Shown piece after piece: positions 26,057 to 35,211 of a DNA stretch of 64,000 nucleotides. How positions within the stretch are numbered: position 1 is the first letter of the stretch; each line of letters starts with the position of its first letter. The stretch spans positions 115,646-179,645 of the forward strand of contig NZ_JAFRDR010000011.1 in the NCBI RefSeq assembly GCF_017377795.1, written 5' to 3'. Origin of the DNA: Williamsia soli. GTDB lineage: Bacteria; Actinomycetota; Actinomycetes; Mycobacteriales; Mycobacteriaceae. The translations under genes and the position numbers were made by a program. The notes under the pieces were generated by a model, which was given only the letters and a program-made list of their open reading frames with translations, did not search any database and was not told the DNA's origin.

Positions 26057-27607
26057 TCAGTCGCCCCTGCCACTGAACGCTCTGAAGATGCGCCCAGGCG
26101 TGAGTAGCAGGTGCACTGACGCCGCCGCGCGGATGGTCGACATCGCCGACCGCGCGTCCGCCCTGACTGCTCTGTCTGTCTGATAGACGACGCCGGCGCC
26201 GCGGGGATCTTCGCCGGCGAATGGCAGGGGATCGAAGAGGTACATCCTGGCGTGGTCGAGCGCGCCGAGCTCTGCCACGATCTTCTCGAATGCACGGCGC
26301 CAGTATGCCGCGCCGCGGACGTCTCGCGATAGCCCCGAGATGAGTGTTCCGAAGTCGTATCCATCGGTGACATAGAGGATTTCGGGAGCAAGTGGGTCGA
26401 TTCGGACCAGGTTGCCGAGTCCGGCTGTGAAACAGATGATCTCTCCGAACGCGGTTCGGATCAGGGGAATGTGGCCGGTTCTGTGAGTGTCGGGGAGGTC
26501 GAGACCGGCCAGCCACTCGTCGACGATCGGTTGCCAGTCGTGCGGGTCGCACACCCAGAGCAATCCCTGGTCGAAGCCTGCGAATCCGACCTCCCGCCAG
26601 AAGCTGTGCACGATGTCGGGGAGGTTGCTGTATTCGTCGAAATAGCTGTCTGGGACCGCTCGCTGATCAATTGGTGCACCTGTCCAACTGGTGCTCCAGG
26701 TGGACAGAAAGCGGTGCACCTCGAGGGGGAGTTGCTTGCCTGTGCTGCCGAGCGCCGCCCATAGCTCGTCGAACTCGGTCTGGCGGGTGAGGAACTGTCG
26801 CAGGTCGCCCTGTTCGTGCAGATGGCAGATGACGACATAGGGGATACGGACGTCGAACCCGTACTCGCTCTGCGCCGAGCTGTAATTGGTGGGGCCGACG
26901 CTCGAGTCGAGGAGGTAGTGCTTCACCGAGTCATCGAGGCCGTTGATGCGCGCATGAAAATAGCGGTAGATGTAGTCGTGGAACTCGGCAATCCTTTTGA
27001 TCTCGTCCCAGTCCGAGCATTCATCGACCAGCTCATCGACCCCGATGCCGTCGTGAGGGTAGGCCATGAAGGCAAAGGCGAGAACGTCCTGGTAGCGCCA
27101 GTTGTCGGGCATCGTCGACAGGTCCCGCGGCAGATTGTCGAGTACCCGGCCGTGGCTCCACAGAACCTCTTCGTCGAACTGGTGGGCATCGAAATCCTCC
27201 ATCATCGACTCCATCGACTCGAGAAGCAGCGCACGGACGTCGGCGTGCCCCTCGACCTGGTCTGGGAGAACGCGCAAGAGGTTGTCTACCTGGTCCATCG
27301 ACGTCCCGACGGCGCGCTCGTCGAAGACGGTGGACGCCGTGTACCCCGAAGCCAACCGGCCTTCGAGAGTGTTGAAAATGGTCACGACTGCGTCGGAATA
27401 GTGCGGCTCGGGAGCGATGTTCCACTCGACCTCATCCGAAGAGACAGCACGCCCGGTCAATTGCGCGAGGAGGTCGAGCGCGGCGGCCTGGTACCCCTCC
27501 TCGATGGGGACCGTCCGCCGGTATGCGCCGGCTTCGTCGACAGCCTCACGCGCGATGCTGACGAGGAAGTTCCGCCGATTCTCGATTCGGACGTCCACCC
27601 GGTACAT
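26057..27607 (-). CDS. large hypothetical protein with GAD-like/DUF1851-type C-terminus
   Basis: A 516-residue soluble protein. Most of it (about 1-310) is acidic, Trp- and Tyr-rich and unrecognised. Residues about 315-470 resemble the GAD-like plus DUF1851 pair found in immunity proteins of contact-dependent and type VI secreted toxins: FWREVGFAGFDQGLLWVCDP, then HIPLIRTAFGEIICF and a DPLAPEILYVTDG segment. The match is by eye, so moderate. It lies 24 bases downstream of another unfamiliar large protein on the same strand, probably one operon. No toxin domain is recognisable nearby. Confidence 0.6.
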   Translation of the reverse strand: MYRVDVRIENRRNFLVSIAREAVDEAGAYRRTVPIEEGYQAAALDLLAQLTGRAVSSDEVEWNIAPEPHYSDAVVTIFNTLEGRLASGYTASTVFDERAVGTSMDQVDNLLRVLPDQVEGHADVRALLLESMESMMEDFDAHQFDEEVLWSHGRVLDNLPRDLSTMPDNWRYQDVLAFAFMAYPHDGIGVDELVDECSDWDEIKRIAEFHDYIYRYFHARINGLDDSVKHYLLDSSVGPTNYSSAQSEYGFDVRIPYVVICHLHEQGDLRQFLTRQTEFDELWAALGSTGKQLPLEVHRFLSTWSTSWTGAPIDQRAVPDSYFDEYSNLPDIVHSFWREVGFAGFDQGLLWVCDPHDWQPIVDEWLAGLDLPDTHRTGHIPLIRTAFGEIICFTAGLGNLVRIDPLAPEILYVTDGYDFGTLISGLSRDVRGAAYWRRAFEKIVAELGALDHARMYLFDPLPFAGEDPRGAGVVYQTDRAVRADARSAMSTIRAAASVHLLLTPGRIFRAFSGRGD

Positions 27608-27631
27608 GCCGATCCTCCGTGGGTATCTCAG

Positions 27632-28891
27632 TCAGTTGAAGATGTCGGGGTTGAAGTCGGGCGGTGGATCCGCCGCGGGATGGCGACGCCGCAGGTCGGT
27701 CGAGAGCAGTCGGTCGACGTCGGTATCCGATGTCGACGACGGTGTCGGCACGATGTGCCCATCGTCGGTCACCAGGTAGACGGTGTCGGCGAGCTGATCA
27801 ACCGCCAGACGCCATCCATCGCGGAAGCGTTCGAGTGTCGGATTCGTGCGGGGGTACCCAGCGCCCTGTGCTGCAAGAAACGCGGACACGGTCCGAAGGG
27901 CGTCGTCGCGTGACAGGAACGGGCTCCAGGTCGGCGCAGGGAAGCGGTGGATCTCTTCTGCACGCGGCCGCAGATATCCGAGGCCGGTCGGGTCGTCCAG
28001 GGGGACTGCTCGATTGCCGTACATCCGGCACGGGACAATCGCCATCGCCAGTTCGGACACTTCGCCGACATCAGCGATGGCCTGAATCCAATCGCGATCC
28101 CACACAGTCGCGTTGGGCATGTCGATCCAATCGCGGAGGGAAGGCTGAGGTTGTTGGTCCGGCCGTGGACGTCGTAGACCATCCCCGGTGACACTGACCA
28201 CGAGTTCATTTCCGCGAATCCTGTTGACGGTGCACAGAACGTGTTTGTAGCGGCATACCATCACGACGGTGAAGGGTGAGTCGACAGCTGACGATGGGAC
28301 AACCTTGTGGGCGAACGCGTCGGCGGTGTCGACCGGCCGCTTTGCGGGTTCAAAATCTTCGGGCACGGTCTCGCCACGCCGGATTGCCAATCGAATGAGG
28401 TCGCTTCCTCGTCCGTATTGTTTGAAGGACAGCACCCGTTCCTGGTAGGTGCAGTACGTACCCGGCGTGAGCAACTGAGAGCCGTCCAACGTCAGCCGAC
28501 GTTCGGTCGCGTCGATCGTTCCGCTGAGCAACTCGTCGACATGGGCGGCGACCGCATGCGGATGTGCTGGCTCGACCACGAATTCGCGGTCGCGTAAGTA
28601 GTTCACGAATTCTGCACCTGGATTCACCCCGTAGTTGCGCGCATAGAATCCCACGGAGTCGCTCCACCGCCACAGTCCGTCGGTTCGCTGATTCTGTGGG
28701 ACCTGGCGTGTGTCGTCGATCGACCAGGGGTCGACAGCCCGCGCGGTCATCCGGGCGACCAAAGTCCCAGCGTCGAGGTAGTTTGCGACCCGTTCGGCAT
28801 CAACCGCGGACAGGCGCGGGAGTACTTCGTCCGGGGTGACCCCGTCCGGGGCGTCGGGTTCGAGCCGCCAGATCGACAGTGTCCTGTTCAT
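27632..28891 (-). CDS. large hypothetical protein, 419 aa
   Basis: A 419-residue protein of no family known to me. It starts MNRTLSIWRLEPD, has no signal peptide or membrane segment, and ends in a Pro/Asp-rich tail. The late DGWRLAVDQLADTVYLVTDDGHIV stretch resembles the short beta-hairpin of small immunity-type domains, but weakly. It precedes the GAD-like/DUF1851 protein by 24 bases and is divergent from the gene at 28975, so promoters for both directions share the 83-base gap. Confidence 0.6.
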   Translation of the reverse strand: MNRTLSIWRLEPDAPDGVTPDEVLPRLSAVDAERVANYLDAGTLVARMTARAVDPWSIDDTRQVPQNQRTDGLWRWSDSVGFYARNYGVNPGAEFVNYLRDREFVVEPAHPHAVAAHVDELLSGTIDATERRLTLDGSQLLTPGTYCTYQERVLSFKQYGRGSDLIRLAIRRGETVPEDFEPAKRPVDTADAFAHKVVPSSAVDSPFTVVMVCRYKHVLCTVNRIRGNELVVSVTGDGLRRPRPDQQPQPSLRDWIDMPNATVWDRDWIQAIADVGEVSELAMAIVPCRMYGNRAVPLDDPTGLGYLRPRAEEIHRFPAPTWSPFLSRDDALRTVSAFLAAQGAGYPRTNPTLERFRDGWRLAVDQLADTVYLVTDDGHIVPTPSSTSDTDVDRLLSTDLRRRHPAADPPPDFNPDIFN

Positions 28892-28974
28892 CCCCCGCCC
28901 TCACCTCGCAAGACGCCATACCGCGTCCATGTTGCCATGTCTGCTGCCGCGTTCGGAGGTTCTATATTGGTCCG

Positions 28975-29700
28975 GTGGAGAGCAGCTCAGAACCGGACAG
29001 CGCGGCTTCTGTCGTCGCGGGGGCAGGCGACACCGGCACCACGGCGTCGTCAATCTCGGGGTCAGAACCACATGTAGAGCCTTCGGAAGCGGTGCGTGAG
29101 CCGTTGCAGGGACCGCAGATACCTGGCGATTGCGGCCCGGCTCATCGCCTGCGCCTCGACATCGCAGCAGCGTTGATGTGGGGACCGCGGGGCTCGTATG
29201 CCCTGACGGCTGATCGTCTCATCGCGTTGATCGGCGACAGTGAACTGGTACTCGTCACCACCGCGGCGTGGATTTCTGCGCAGGGGTGGGGACTATGCGC
29301 GGTAACCACCGACCGCGTGCTGTATGTCCCCAACTCGTCGACCGAAGATTCGTTCGCTCAGCCGATCTCGTCGATGTTGTGGCTTCTCGACGCAGATGTA
29401 ACCAATGATCTTGGCGACCGTAAGTGCAACCTCATCGACCTCGAGCGCAACATCGTCGTGTGGTTCGAGTCCGTGGCCTCGGTGGAAGCCGTGAACACCG
29501 CGATCAGATGGGCGGTTCGCGTGCACACCAACGACCAACCTGGGTTCGACAAGGCCGATACCGACAACGTCCTCGAGGAGTTCTCACGGTTCGAGACCCT
29601 GCGCCGTGCGCACGAGACCGGCGCTCTGGACAACGAATCGATGAGTCAAGCGTTGTCACGAATGTTTCCCCCACATCAGTCCCCGCCACCGGATCACTGA
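28975..29700 (+). CDS. hypothetical protein with PH-like core and SHOCT-like C-terminus
   Basis: A 241-residue protein. About 60 low-complexity residues lead into a region (about 65-190) with alternating strands (SYALTADRLIALI, WGLCAVTTDRVLYVPN, CNLIDLERNIVVWFES) that looks like a bacterial PH-type domain. The last 40 residues (DNVLEEFSRFETLRRAHETGALDNESMSQAL) resemble a SHOCT-like helical hairpin. GTG 28975 is chosen over an earlier start, which would overlap the divergent gene. Role unknown. Divergent from the 419-residue protein. Confidence 0.55.
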   Translation: MESSSEPDSAASVVAGAGDTGTTASSISGSEPHVEPSEAVREPLQGPQIPGDCGPAHRLRLDIAAALMWGPRGSYALTADRLIALIGDSELVLVTTAAWISAQGWGLCAVTTDRVLYVPNSSTEDSFAQPISSMLWLLDADVTNDLGDRKCNLIDLERNIVVWFESVASVEAVNTAIRWAVRVHTNDQPGFDKADTDNVLEEFSRFETLRRAHETGALDNESMSQALSRMFPPHQSPPPDH

Positions 29701-29740
29701 GGGACGCCAGGAGTCTTCGAACCGCTGTCCGTATCGACGA

Positions 29741-30547
29741 ATGGGCCTCATGCCGCAAGAACTGCACCAACCCCGACTATTTCCCCTGCCGAAAGCCTCG
29801 CTGGCACGGGCCGAGTTTCTCTGGCACTGGCCCACTGCGCTGCGTGAACCCGACCAGAGCGCGTTGAACGTGGGGGCACATCAATGCTCCAGGCTCAACG
29901 CCATGGCGTGCGACACCCTCGACGTTCCCGAGGACCGGGAGGTCATGCGCACCCGGCTCGCAGAATCATGGGGCATCACGTGCACCACCGACGCCCGCCG
30001 CACGGCCGGCCGGCTCATGGACGGCATGCACAGCAGCACTTACGAAATAGTGTTTCCGCTGGCATCGGCGATCGTCAACAAGACCGACGGGCACACCGTC
30101 GACGCCCACCGTGCCTACCTGGCGTTGCGTGCCTACCGCCGCGGAGAGTCGGCAGAATCCTGGCTCGCCGCCTATGACGCACTCCACCAGCTGCGGACGG
30201 TGGCCAAACCCCACCCCGCCTTCACTTCTCCCGCATGGCCAGAACATATTCGCGCATGGGACTTCGCTCGCCTTCCCTACATCGTGCGAGTAGCACGCCA
30301 CCTCGGCTACCTCGATGACGACGAATCCTGGGCGATCCTGCACGCCAACCTGTCCGCAGCCCGCAGCTACTACCCCAATTGGCGACAGTTCGGCCAGGGC
30401 ATCATCGTCGGCCGTATCTACTGGCGTGCGCTCACCGACATCGCAGACGTCGGGCCGTGGGCACAGGAAGTCGCCAGCGCAGTCAATGCCCTCCACGTCC
30501 GCCCCGACAGCCCCTGGAACCGCCTTCCCTTGCACCCCGCCACGTAA
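29741..30547 (+). CDS. DUF1266 protein
   Basis: A 268-residue protein whose C-terminal two thirds resemble DUF1266 (E. coli YbeR/YbeU type): AWDFARLPYIVRVARHLGYLDDDESWAIL and the YYPNWRQFGQGIIVGRIYWRALTD element. The N-terminal third includes an AESWGITCTTDARRTAGRLM helix pair. Function unknown. It follows the PH-like protein by 40 bases on the same strand, so they may be co-transcribed. Start at ATG 29741; ATG 29750 is a close alternative. Confidence 0.7.
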   Translation: MGLMPQELHQPRLFPLPKASLARAEFLWHWPTALREPDQSALNVGAHQCSRLNAMACDTLDVPEDREVMRTRLAESWGITCTTDARRTAGRLMDGMHSSTYEIVFPLASAIVNKTDGHTVDAHRAYLALRAYRRGESAESWLAAYDALHQLRTVAKPHPAFTSPAWPEHIRAWDFARLPYIVRVARHLGYLDDDESWAILHANLSAARSYYPNWRQFGQGIIVGRIYWRALTDIADVGPWAQEVASAVNALHVRPDSPWNRLPLHPAT

Positions 30548-30628
30548 CCTGCGAAAGCACCCGGTATTCCGTTCGGACGAAGGAGCTTTCATAGCGACCT
30601 CGCTGTCGGCGGTGATACTTTCGCCGGT

Positions 30629-31540
30629 ATGGTCTCCCAGTCCCTCGGAATCCCGTCCACCGGAATCCCTTCCCTCGGTATCACCTTTTTGCCCGCGTTC
30701 GCGCCGGAGCGACTTCGCGAGGTTGCGAGGGCAGCCGATTCGGCGGGTCTGGACGAGTTGTGGTTGTGGGAGGACTGTTTCCGGCACGGCGGCCTGGTCA
30801 CGGCGTCGGCCGCGCTGGCCTGGACGAGCCGGATCACGGTCGGAGTCGGGTTGCTCCCGGTTCCACTACGCAACATCGGGGTCGCCGCAATGGAATTGGC
30901 GAGCCTGCACCGGCTGTTCCCGGATCGGGTGCTAGCCGGGATCGGTCACGGGGTACAGAGCTGGATGGGCCAGGTCGGTGCCAGGGTCGATTCGCCGATG
31001 ACCCTGCTGAGCGACTACGAATTGGTCCTACGAGATCTGCTCGCAGGCGATGAGGTGACGTTCGATGGGGCGTACCTGCACGTCGACGCGGTGAAGCTCG
31101 AGTGGCCGCCCACCGTGAACGTCCCGCTGCTGATCGGTGGGGAGGGGCCGCGCTCGCTCGGTTTCGCCGCACGGAGCGGCGACGGTGTCCTGCTGACCGC
31201 AGGGCTCGGGGAAGCCGAGATCGGTGCCGCTTGTGACCTGGTCCGAGCCGAGGCCGCCGGTGCGGGCAAGCCGATGCCGCCTGTAGTCGTGCCGCTGATC
31301 ACTGCCACCGGGGCCGGCGCCGCCGATCGGGTCGCCGCGGAGGTCGCGCGCTGGAAGAAGTCGGATCGCGATGACGTCGGTGTTGCGGGTGATGCGGAGG
31401 AGATTGCGGCCACGATCCTACGGTTGGCGGCTCTGGGCGTGACATCTGTGGCCGTTCAGCCGACCGAGGACGAACTGGATCTGCCCGGACTGTGCAGAGT
31501 CGTCGGGGAGCGTGTGCGCCCGATCCTGACCGAATCCTAG
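30629..31540 (+). CDS. LLM-class F420-dependent oxidoreductase
   Basis: A 303-residue luciferase-like oxidoreductase. LDELWLWEDCFRHGG forms the second strand-helix, GIGHGVQSWMGQVGARVDSP the cofactor-phosphate region and LLIGGEGPRSLGFAARSGDG the barrel closure. F420 is the likely cofactor in this host. The N-terminus holds three imperfect LGIP/TGIP repeats (residues about 6-19) from a short repeated DNA stretch, an oddity for the family. Convergent with the frameshifted dimethylargininase gene. Confidence 0.83.
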   Translation: MVSQSLGIPSTGIPSLGITFLPAFAPERLREVARAADSAGLDELWLWEDCFRHGGLVTASAALAWTSRITVGVGLLPVPLRNIGVAAMELASLHRLFPDRVLAGIGHGVQSWMGQVGARVDSPMTLLSDYELVLRDLLAGDEVTFDGAYLHVDAVKLEWPPTVNVPLLIGGEGPRSLGFAARSGDGVLLTAGLGEAEIGAACDLVRAEAAGAGKPMPPVVVPLITATGAGAADRVAAEVARWKKSDRDDVGVAGDAEEIAATILRLAALGVTSVAVQPTEDELDLPGLCRVVGERVRPILTES

Positions 31541-31551
31541 AATCCCCGGGT

Positions 31552-32324
31552 TCAACGGATCCGCACGCTCAAGCAGGTGACACAGCCCTCGAGCTTTTCG
31601 AACTCGGAGATGTCCACTGCCACAACCTCGTAGCCGCGGTCGACGAACAGCGCCGCGCTGTCCGGGGCAGCCGAGCTCATCAACACCGTGTTCTCGTCGG
31701 CACGACGACGTGAGCGCCCGGTTCCTCCGGGACGGCCAGGAACTTCGGGAAGATCGACGGATCGTCGACTATGGGCGCGTAACCGATCACTGTGCCGTCC
31801 GGCAGGGCGGTGATCGCGCTCTTGAGATGCAGGGCCTTGGTGACCGGCACCGCCACGACCTCCCAGCCGCGCGGACCGAGCAGTTCCGTGAGCTGGTCCA
31901 CGGCGGCCTGGTTGGTGCTGCCCGTCAAACCCACGTACACACGCTTGCCGACCTTGAGGACGTCGCCACCGTCAATGGTCGCCGGGTCGGTGATGTTCGC
32001 AACCTCGAGGCCGAGGTCCCGCACGAATTGCTCGGTCGCGACAGTCTCCGGGTTGCGCGCGGGCGCTTTGGGATTGGTGATCACCGCGAGGCCGTCGAAC
32101 ATCACGACGGTGTCTTCGACGAACACAGAATCGGGGAGAGTGTCGTCGAGAGGGACCTCGCGCGTCGGCCAGCCGTACTCCTCGAGTGCGGCCACATAGT
32201 CCTGCCATTGGCGATGCGCGAGCCCGAGGTCGAGAGACTGCCGCTCGATGAACGTCACGATGCCGTCGGCGAGGGTCTCGGCGGGTCGCCGAACCAGTGC
32301 GGTTCCTCGAAGTTGTGTGCTCAT
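31552..32324 (-). pseudogene. dimethylargininase (DDAH) with C-terminal frameshift
   Basis: From ATG 32324 the frame encodes an N(G),N(G)-dimethylarginine dimethylaminohydrolase: an ALVRRPAETL start, VFVEDTVVMF with the substrate-binding acidic pair, TIDGGDVLKVG, and LHLKSAITALPDGT with the catalytic His. Near 31711 the frame runs into a stop at 31680 after EEPGAHVVVPTRTRC. In the next frame, from about 31705 to the TGA at 31552, the expected ending continues as DENTVLMSSAAPDSAALF and finishes GCVTCLSVRIR, which holds the catalytic cysteine. One missing base explains the break; restoring it gives 257 residues, the usual length. Pseudogene, sequencing error or programmed frameshift remain open; without the tail the enzyme has no nucleophile. 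Confidence 0.85.
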
Positions 32325-32426
32325 GGTTGAGCATTTTTCAGCAAGTGGGGACCATTCGCGTGGTTTCGGCGCTCGCCGTTGCATGGCAAGGGTATTGCGG
32401 TGATCATCGCATCACACGGAGAACGC

Positions 32427-33458
32427 CTACGCGCCGATCCGTCGATCATCGTCGGTGGCAAGCCAAGCGAAGCCCTCCGACGCTTCCTGGCCTGGTTTCT
32501 GGGCCAGCCAGTCGGAGTGGACCGTGCACCCGCCACCCAGCTCCTTGGCCGCGTACATCGCGGCATCGGCATCCTGGATGAGTTCAGTTGCAGACCGCGT
32601 GTCGGCGCGCGAAATATTCGCGACGCCTACGCTCGCTCGAATCAGACATTGGCGGCCGCGTAGTGCTACGGGATTGGCCAAGACGTCGTGCAGCTTGTGC
32701 GAAATTCGTCGGATGTCGGCTCTGTCATGGCAATCCACGACGGCAACGAACTCGTCGCCGCCAATCCGACCGACGAACCCGGGGGGCGGAACCAGCGAGC
32801 GGAGGCGCCGGGCGACTGCGATGAGTGCTCGATCTCCATCAGCGTGGCCCATGGTGTCGTTGAGCCGTTTCATCCGATCGAGGTCGACAAACATCACCGC
32901 CAGTGACCTCGTGTGTGGTCGCCCGTCCAGCAGCGCCTGCTCGAGCCTGTTGTGCACTTGGTTCCGATTCAGCAGACCCGTCATCAGGTCGTGCTCGGCC
33001 GCATATTCCAGGCGCTGGAAGTCGGCGAACTTACTGGTGACATCCCTGAACGACAGTGCGATCAGCGGGGATTCGTGCGCGCGAGTCCCGACACGCACCG
33101 CGTTGCACTTGAGATATAAGACATTGCCGCGGGACGTCGTGAAGCACACTGGCATTTCTCTCACAGAATGAGCCGATCGCGCAGCGATCCGATCCGGGTA
33201 GAGCTCCTGTTTGAGCGGTGAACCGTCCACATTGGCCAGCGCGACAGCATTCGCGAGCCCACCGCCGGCGTACATGTGTCGAGCATCTACACCGAGCAGC
33301 TCGCGCGCGGCCGGATTCGCGATCTCGATGCCGCGTGCCGGTGAAACGACCAGGACCGCTTCTGGGAGTGAGCTGAGCACCAAAGAACAATCGATCCTCG
33401 ACGCCGGCGATGCGTTCGTCGAGATCGAATCGTTGCGAATCAGTCGAAAAGCGGTCAT
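32427..33458 (-). CDS. PAS-GGDEF diguanylate cyclase
   Basis: A 343-residue protein with an N-terminal PAS-like sensory domain (about 20-150: SLPEAVLVVSPARGIEIANPAARELLG) and a C-terminal GGDEF domain (about 165-325) with an intact RIGGDEF signature and the early HDLMTGLLNR helix. It should make cyclic di-GMP from two GTP. No RxxD inhibitory site is seen five residues before GGDEF. It has no membrane segment. The start is taken at ATG 33458 with a GGGGGA stretch at suitable distance, although the frame is open to 33566. It lies beside the conservon operon and shares its A+T-richer flank. Confidence 0.87.
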   Translation of the reverse strand: MTAFRLIRNDSISTNASPASRIDCSLVLSSLPEAVLVVSPARGIEIANPAARELLGVDARHMYAGGGLANAVALANVDGSPLKQELYPDRIAARSAHSVREMPVCFTTSRGNVLYLKCNAVRVGTRAHESPLIALSFRDVTSKFADFQRLEYAAEHDLMTGLLNRNQVHNRLEQALLDGRPHTRSLAVMFVDLDRMKRLNDTMGHADGDRALIAVARRLRSLVPPPGFVGRIGGDEFVAVVDCHDRADIRRISHKLHDVLANPVALRGRQCLIRASVGVANISRADTRSATELIQDADAAMYAAKELGGGCTVHSDWLAQKPGQEASEGFAWLATDDDRRIGA

Positions 33459-33833
33459 GTCGAGCGAGTCCCCCCGAGTCGTGCCGACAATACGAGTATG
33501 TTGAAGATATTGTCTCCGACAGTCTTTGGGACGCAAGTAAGAAGTCGTGCTGAATAAAGACCTCAAAAGTCATGCGTTGCAAACGTTGAGTCAGGTGTGA
33601 TCGCGAAGATCACGTTCGATGCCCATAATTGGGTATTCGTAATCTAGCGCTTACGTAGTCGGTTGATGAAGGCGTTGTTTACGGGGTAGGGCGCACCCTC
33701 GCAGGCAATTAAGAGTTGTGTATGTCACACTCTCTTTGCCGCCGAATTAGAGATAGCATGCGCCGAAAGAACCCTGTAACAAAACTTATGCGTGTAGGCG
33801 TCTCACACAGCGGCCCGTCTTCCGTATGGTTTT
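33459..33833. other. 375-base intergenic region, no gene recognised
   Basis: The gap between the GGDEF gene start and the end of the conservon is visibly richer in A and T than the genes around it. It should hold the GGDEF promoter and the conservon terminator. I see no convincing coding frame, RNA gene or perfect inverted repeat in it. Confidence 0.5.
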
Positions 33834-34418
33834 CTAGCTGGCAGAGGGCACCCGGGTCAGGGCGTACTCAGCCAAGCTGACCAGAGCTGATCGGACCGAG
33901 GCGGGTTGACGGGCGTCGACGTGAAGTATCGGGACTGACGCCGAGATCGCCAATGCTTCTCTCACGTCTTCGACCGCGAAACGAGGCGCTTCATCGAACT
34001 GATTGATCCCGACGACAAAAGGTAACCCGCGGGCTTCGAAATAGTCGATTGCAGCAAAGGAGTCGTCGATTTTTCTGGTGTCGATGAGCACGATGCATCC
34101 AATCGCTCCTCGCACCAAGTCGTCCCACATGAACCAGAAGCGCCGTTGACCCGGAGTGCCGAAAAGATACAGGACCAGGTCGTCGGACAACGTTATTCGT
34201 CCGAAGTCCATGGCCACGGTTGTGGTGGACTTCGAGCCGGACATGTCCAGTTCATCGACACCGTCGGATTCGTCGGTGATCATGGCCTCGGTCCGTAGGG
34301 GAACGATTTCCGATATTGCGCCGACGAGGGTGGTCTTGCCGACACCGAATCCGCCCGCCACCACAATCTTCGTCGAGGCTGCAGTGCGGCCGGTGGCGTC
34401 AGAGCGCTCGTAGTCCAC
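33834..34418 (-). CDS. cvnD: conservon GTPase CvnD
   Basis: A 194-residue Ras-like small GTPase of the conservon type. The KIVVAGGFGVGKTTLVGAISEI N-terminus carries the P-loop GGFGVGKT, followed by LYLFGTPGQRRFWFMWDDLVRGA (switch II) and GINQFDEA at the base-recognition position. GTG 34418 is preferred because GGAAGGA lies six bases upstream and it gives the short N-terminus normal for CvnD; an ATG at 34472 would add 18 residues. It overlaps the end of cvnC by 20 bases. It would act with CvnA-C as a membrane-associated GTPase signalling unit. Confidence 0.9.
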   Translation of the reverse strand: MDYERSDATGRTAASTKIVVAGGFGVGKTTLVGAISEIVPLRTEAMITDESDGVDELDMSGSKSTTTVAMDFGRITLSDDLVLYLFGTPGQRRFWFMWDDLVRGAIGCIVLIDTRKIDDSFAAIDYFEARGLPFVVGINQFDEAPRFAVEDVREALAISASVPILHVDARQPASVRSALVSLAEYALTRVPSAS

Positions 34419-34791
34419 GAAGGGTCCTTCCAATGAGTTCGCGGCGTTCGGCCGCGGTTGCGTCGTCGTCAAGAGTCGCCGACAGTCTCAGGTTCCCGGC
34501 CTCTACCAAATCACCGACCAGCACCCGCGTCACACCCAACGGCAGACCCAGGCGTGCCGAGATCTCGGCAACAGAGGGGCCGTTGGTGCACAGCCCGATG
34601 ATCTTTGTGCGGGCATCATTCGTCGGCCACATGTTGGGGGCAATCGGAACGTTGGTATGTACGGGAGCTTCAAGCGGCAAATAGACTTCCGTCCGGGTCC
34701 GTCCCGCTGTCAACGTGTACGGCCGCGCCAGATTCGGCGACGGTATGTCCCGTTCCGGTATGTCCTCGTAGCGATTCGTACCTGTCGACAT
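34399..34791 (-). CDS. cvnC: conservon DUF742 protein CvnC
   Basis: A 130-residue DUF742 protein with the typical RPYTLTAGRTRT start and a winged-helix-like C-terminal part (SVAEISARLGLPLGVTRVLVGDLVEAGNLRL). In conservons it is the third component, between the roadblock protein and the GTPase, and may be a DNA- or partner-binding adaptor. It overlaps cvnD downstream and is separated from cvnB by 6 bases. Confidence 0.9.
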   Translation of the reverse strand: MSTGTNRYEDIPERDIPSPNLARPYTLTAGRTRTEVYLPLEAPVHTNVPIAPNMWPTNDARTKIIGLCTNGPSVAEISARLGLPLGVTRVLVGDLVEAGNLRLSATLDDDATAAERRELIGRTLRGLRAL

Positions 34792-34797
34792 GCCAGG

Positions 34798-35211
34798 TCA
34801 CCATTGGCGTTTTCGCGCTGACGGCTGCACCATGCTGCCGACACGATCGACAAGAACAGCCATCTCGTATCCCACTTGGCCGATATCGCACGACGATGAG
34901 GTCAGCGCGGCCAAGTGCGATCCGTCGCCGACGCTCATCAACAGAAGATAGCCGTTCTCCATCTCGACGATCGACTGCAGGACCGGGCCGCCGTCGAAGA
35001 GCCGCGCTGCGCCGGACGACAGACTGGCGAGCCCAGAGGTCACAGCTGCGAGTTGCTCGGCTCGTTCGCGCGGAAGGTCCTTACTCGTTGCCATGAGCAG
35101 GCCATCGGCCGAGACCAATACGGCGTGCGCCACCCCGACGATGTCTCGCGCGAAGTTCGACACCAGCCAATCCAGTGACCCGTCTGGTGGTCGAGCGGCG
35201 GGTTGAGTCAT
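34798..35211 (-). CDS. cvnB: conservon roadblock/LC7 protein CvnB
   Basis: A 137-residue roadblock/LC7-fold protein: [31 protein letters not shown], then [15 protein letters not shown] and the central [24 protein letters not shown] strands. Roadblock proteins act as regulators or scaffolds of small Ras-like GTPases, here CvnD. Its start overlaps the cvnA stop by four bases, so translation is coupled to the sensor kinase. Confidence 0.92.
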   Translation of the reverse strand: MTQPAARPPDGSLDWLVSNFARDIVGVAHAVLVSADGLLMATSKDLPRERAEQLAAVTSGLASLSSGAARLFDGGPVLQSIVEMENGYLLLMSVGDGSHLAALTSSSCDIGQVGYEMAVLVDRVGSMVQPSARKRQW

